Source: Mycolicibacterium hodleri
GTDB taxonomy: Bacteria > Actinomycetota > Actinomycetes > Mycobacteriales > Mycobacteriaceae
Direction: 5' to 3'
NCBI RefSeq assembly: GCF_025822245.1
Contig: NZ_JACKTL010000017.1
Span: forward strand, 62,001-126,000
DNA: 64,000 bases
Notes under the pieces: model-generated
Databases searched by the model: none
The model's input: only the letters and a program-made list of their open reading frames with translations
What the model was told of the DNA's origin: nothing
Program-made: the position numbers and the translations under genes
Part shown: positions 61,820 to 64,000 of the stretch, in pieces
How the letters are laid out: each line of letters opens with the position of its first letter
How positions within the stretch are numbered: position 1 is the first letter of the stretch

Positions 61820-62770
61820 CTACCGACCGAGAACGGCCCAGAGATCCTTGTCCCACGATTGGGCGTCGATTCCGTGCGTACGCAGCATCGCCAACGCGAT
61901 CCGTTCCATGCCGAAACCGACGCAGGCACTGTGGGCGACGCCACCATCGGACGTCGTCAAGCCAAAGGTCTCCCCGAAGTGGTCTTGGTGACAATTGGCC
62001 GAGACCACGGCCGTACCCTCGTCGAGGTCGTCGTACAACCGCACCACCAACTCGGTCTTGAGTCCCTGATCCAGCTGATTGGTCGCCAGCATCTTGCCGA
62101 CACGTCCGAAGAACGGGTCGTTGGCCGCGACGGGCTTGGCGTCCAGCCCTAGCTCGCCGAGCACGTCCAATCCCCGTCCCACCCACGAATCACGATGTTC
62201 CGCAGCTTGTTCCGGAGTTCCGACGATCACGTACTCGTGCATCCTAAAGGCCTGCATCCGCGCCGGATCGATCGCCGGCTCGTGCCGGAAACAGTAGCCG
62301 TAGACGTCGAGCAGTTGCCCGGAGTCCGGCAGTGTCGAATCGAGCGTCGAGTATGCCGGGTGGCACGCGGCCGATACCAACATCGTGCCTGCCGGATGCA
62401 GGTGACTGTCCCACGGCTCACCCGCGTCCCGGTCCGCCAGCAGCGCGCGGTGATCCTTGTTGTCCCCCGTAAAGGTCGAAATTGCTCCCGTCAGATCTGG
62501 GAACGACGCTATGTAGTCGGTCTTTTCGAAAGCTGCGCGTGAGTAGACCGGCGGAAATCGCAAGAGCTTCGGTTGGTCGCCGTGGACCGAACGGCCCTTC
62601 CGACGCACGACGTGGTCGATGCCGTCGATGACAGCCTCGAAGACGGCTCCACGTCCGTACAACCCGTCTATTCCCATGGGGACGAGTAGGCCCGCTTGCA
62701 CGAGCTCGTCGCGAAACTGCTTACGCCGCAGCGCGAGCGACTCGATTCGATTGTCATCAACGGTGGTCAA
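61820..62770 (-). CDS. Amino acid:[carrier protein] ligase (atypical class II aminoacyl-tRNA synthetase-like)
   Basis: 316 residues, the size of the truncated seryl-tRNA-synthetase homologues that lack the tRNA-binding arm and load amino acids onto the phosphopantetheine of carrier proteins. The zinc ligands of that family appear in the right places: Cys136 in SAACHPAYS, Glu179 in FRMHEYV and Cys283 in SACVGFG. The class II motif 2 is YCFRHEPAIDPARMQAF and motif 3 is GFGMERIALAM (Arg290). SANCHQDHFGETFG is the family's substrate loop. Characterised members prefer glycine or alanine; specificity here is not read from sequence. TTG 62770 is preceded by GAGGG at suitable distance and lies 9 bases after the dehydrogenase gene stop. 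Confidence 0.9.
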   Translation of the reverse strand: MTTVDDNRIESLALRRKQFRDELVQAGLLVPMGIDGLYGRGAVFEAVIDGIDHVVRRKGRSVHGDQPKLLRFPPVYSRAAFEKTDYIASFPDLTGAISTFTGDNKDHRALLADRDAGEPWDSHLHPAGTMLVSAACHPAYSTLDSTLPDSGQLLDVYGYCFRHEPAIDPARMQAFRMHEYVIVGTPEQAAEHRDSWVGRGLDVLGELGLDAKPVAANDPFFGRVGKMLATNQLDQGLKTELVVRLYDDLDEGTAVVSANCHQDHFGETFGLTTSDGGVAHSACVGFGMERIALAMLRTHGIDAQSWDKDLWAVLGR

Positions 62771-62779
62771 TTGACGCCC

Positions 62780-63946
62780 TCATCCACGATAGGCCAATAC
62801 GAGCTGGGAATTGTTTTGACGGATTCGGTCGTTGGACACCATCAACTGCGGGCCGTAGGAATCGCGCAGTAGACGGCCCATGGACAGTTGGTGATCCTCG
62901 CGGTATCCGTTGATGCCGATGAGTGCGAGCGCATTGGCCACGACCTCGATCACCGCGGTCGACGCGGCGAGTTTGAGATTGTTCATCGCAATGGTGAACC
63001 CAATCGTGGGCTCGACGGAACCCGACTCGATGAAGGCCTCGTACCGCATCACCCCGGCGGTTACGGTCGACTCGAAGTTCTGGTGCACGACGGTCAGGTC
63101 GGCGAGCTTCGCCGCTTGCGGCAATGGCTTTCCGTCGGCTTTGCGAGCGGCCTGCCGAACTGCCTGCCGAGCCTTCGTGACTGCGGCGTCCGCAATGCCG
63201 AGCCAGACCGAAGCCCACAGGGTGTGAGAGGCAGGCAGCATCGTGCCAGCCGCGATGGTCGCGTAGTCGACGGGCAGAACATGGGATCGCAACGTCTTCG
63301 TCGACAACAGATAGCCCGGGCTGCACGTCCCACGAAATCCGAGCACGTCCCACGTGCCGGTTCTCTCCAGGCTCGTGGAACCCGCCGGGCACACCAGCAG
63401 GACCTGATCGCTCGCGGCACTGTCAGGACCGCGCCGAGCGGTGGCACAAATGTAGTCGGCGTATTCGGCGTACGAGATGACCGGTGCGTTCTTCTCCAAC
63501 GTCACCTCGTCGCCGTCGGTCAGGACGGCACAGGACGACGAGCCGATGTCGCCGCCGGTAGTGATCTCCGTAGTTGCCGACGCAAGCAGGGATTCATTTG
63601 CTGCAATGCTCGCCGTCAGGTCGGCGATGGGCCCGGACGCACCGTGCCGGGCCAACGTCAGCGCCTGGGTGTGATGCATTGCAAACACCATTCCGGCCGA
63701 GCTGCATGCGGATCCCAAACCGCGCGCGACCTTGGCGAGGTCGGACACGCGGAACGAGCGACCCCCAATGCCGACGGGGAGAGAGCTGGACAGCAGCCTT
63801 GCGTCCTTCAGGGCCTCCACGGCCTCGTGCGGAAAGCGGGCCATGCGGTCGACGTCGCCAGCCGCGGCAGCGGCGGCCCGAACCGCCTCGGCGAGTCCGG
63901 GAATCGACGTACCGTCGGACGTCGAGGCGTTCACGCCACCATTCAT
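62780..63946 (-). CDS. Acyl-CoA dehydrogenase-fold flavoprotein, aminoacyl-thioester oxidase or DszC-like candidate
   Basis: 388 residues from ATG 63946, with AGGGGG seven bases upstream; a TTG 13 codons further up is in frame but weaker. The N-terminal helical domain (FPHEAVEALKDARLLSSSLP, SACSSAGMVFAMHH), the middle beta-barrel (TWDVLGFRGTCSPGYLLS) and the C-terminal four-helix domain (LALIGINGYREDHQLSMGRL) match the ACAD fold. The catalytic Glu of medium-chain enzymes is absent: the usual YEGT reads MVSN near the C terminus, and no Glu is seen at the alternative isovaleryl-type position. So it may oxidise an aminoacyl-carrier protein by different means or act as a flavin monooxygenase. It is upstream of the ligase gene in one operon. 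Confidence 0.87.
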   Translation of the reverse strand: MNGGVNASTSDGTSIPGLAEAVRAAAAAAGDVDRMARFPHEAVEALKDARLLSSSLPVGIGGRSFRVSDLAKVARGLGSACSSAGMVFAMHHTQALTLARHGASGPIADLTASIAANESLLASATTEITTGGDIGSSSCAVLTDGDEVTLEKNAPVISYAEYADYICATARRGPDSAASDQVLLVCPAGSTSLERTGTWDVLGFRGTCSPGYLLSTKTLRSHVLPVDYATIAAGTMLPASHTLWASVWLGIADAAVTKARQAVRQAARKADGKPLPQAAKLADLTVVHQNFESTVTAGVMRYEAFIESGSVEPTIGFTIAMNNLKLAASTAVIEVVANALALIGINGYREDHQLSMGRLLRDSYGPQLMVSNDRIRQNNSQLVLAYRG

Positions 63947-64000
63947 CCGGAGACCCCCTAGGAATTGACGCCGATGCAGCGTCAAGAAGAGTGTACGTTG

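Noticed and set aside
1..64000. tRNA, rRNA, CRISPR arrays, insertion sequences or prophage genes
   Set aside because: No cloverleaf-like segment with a GGTTCGAATCC-type arm, no spaced direct repeats and no transposase, integrase or phage structural motifs were seen; the excisionase-like gene at 40196-40453 is a conserved chromosomal regulator.

Overview
The window is high-GC actinobacterial DNA, almost certainly from a mycobacterium (Mycobacterium/Mycolicibacterium sensu lato). From about 4.4 to 46.2 kb the gene order follows, in reverse and with insertions and losses, the M. tuberculosis stretch Rv0541c to Rv0495c. Recognisable counterparts include Rv0541c, Rv0540, Rv0539, Rv0536 (epimerase), Rv0535 (MTA phosphorylase), Rv0534c (menA), Rv0531, Rv0530A, Rv0530, the cytochrome c maturation genes, hemL, hemB-hemD-hemC-hemA, Rv0508, serB1, Rv0504c, Rv0502, Rv0501, Rv0500B, Rv0500A, proC, Rv0499, Rv0498, Rv0497, ppx and Rv0495c. 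These assignments rest on remembered family sequences and gene order; no search was run.

Layout. 1-5.8 kb: end of a GH65 gene, ferredoxin reductase-like flavoprotein, AraC regulator, PhoU-like protein, EEP-family hydrolase and a polytopic membrane protein. 5.8-12.6 kb: methyltransferase, two glycosyltransferase-like proteins, a two-component pair, a nitronate monooxygenase-family enzyme, an epimerase and MTA phosphorylase. 12.7-18.9 kb: an extra Emb-type arabinosyltransferase, MenA, a class V aminotransferase and small membrane proteins. 18.9-25.8 kb: an operon read leftwards (hemL, histidine phosphatase, TlpA-like thioredoxin, ccdA, resB, ccsA, ParA-like ATPase) in which almost every junction is a 4-base start/stop overlap. 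25.9-29.2 kb: P450, acidic small protein, TetR and MpaB-like oxygenase. 29.2-35.8 kb: four small membrane proteins downstream of the hemA-hemC-hemD-hemB operon. 35.9-46.2 kb: conserved housekeeping genes.

The unusual part is 46.7-63.95 kb, which looks like an accessory locus inserted next to the Rv0495c homologue. It encodes a Wzx/Wzy-type extracellular polysaccharide pathway, which is not a textbook feature of mycobacteria. Its genes are a polyprenyl-phosphate sugar-1-phosphate transferase (initiation), four glycosyltransferases (repeat-unit assembly), a flippase, a polymerase, a tandem alpha/beta hydrolase of the type seen with exosortase-linked polysaccharide loci, an orphan EfeO-like lipoprotein and a secreted protein. 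Both the flippase and the polymerase carry what looks like a fused C-terminal chain-length (Wzz/PCP) module, and the two modules resemble each other. At the right end, on the opposite strand, an amino acid:carrier-protein ligase (seryl-tRNA-synthetase-like) follows an acyl-CoA-dehydrogenase-fold flavoprotein. Together these suggest that an activated, possibly oxidised, aminoacyl group is made beside the polysaccharide genes. Whether it decorates the polysaccharide is inference. The carrier protein and acyl-transfer enzyme are not in view and may lie beyond the right edge.

No tRNA, rRNA, CRISPR array, insertion sequence or prophage was seen.
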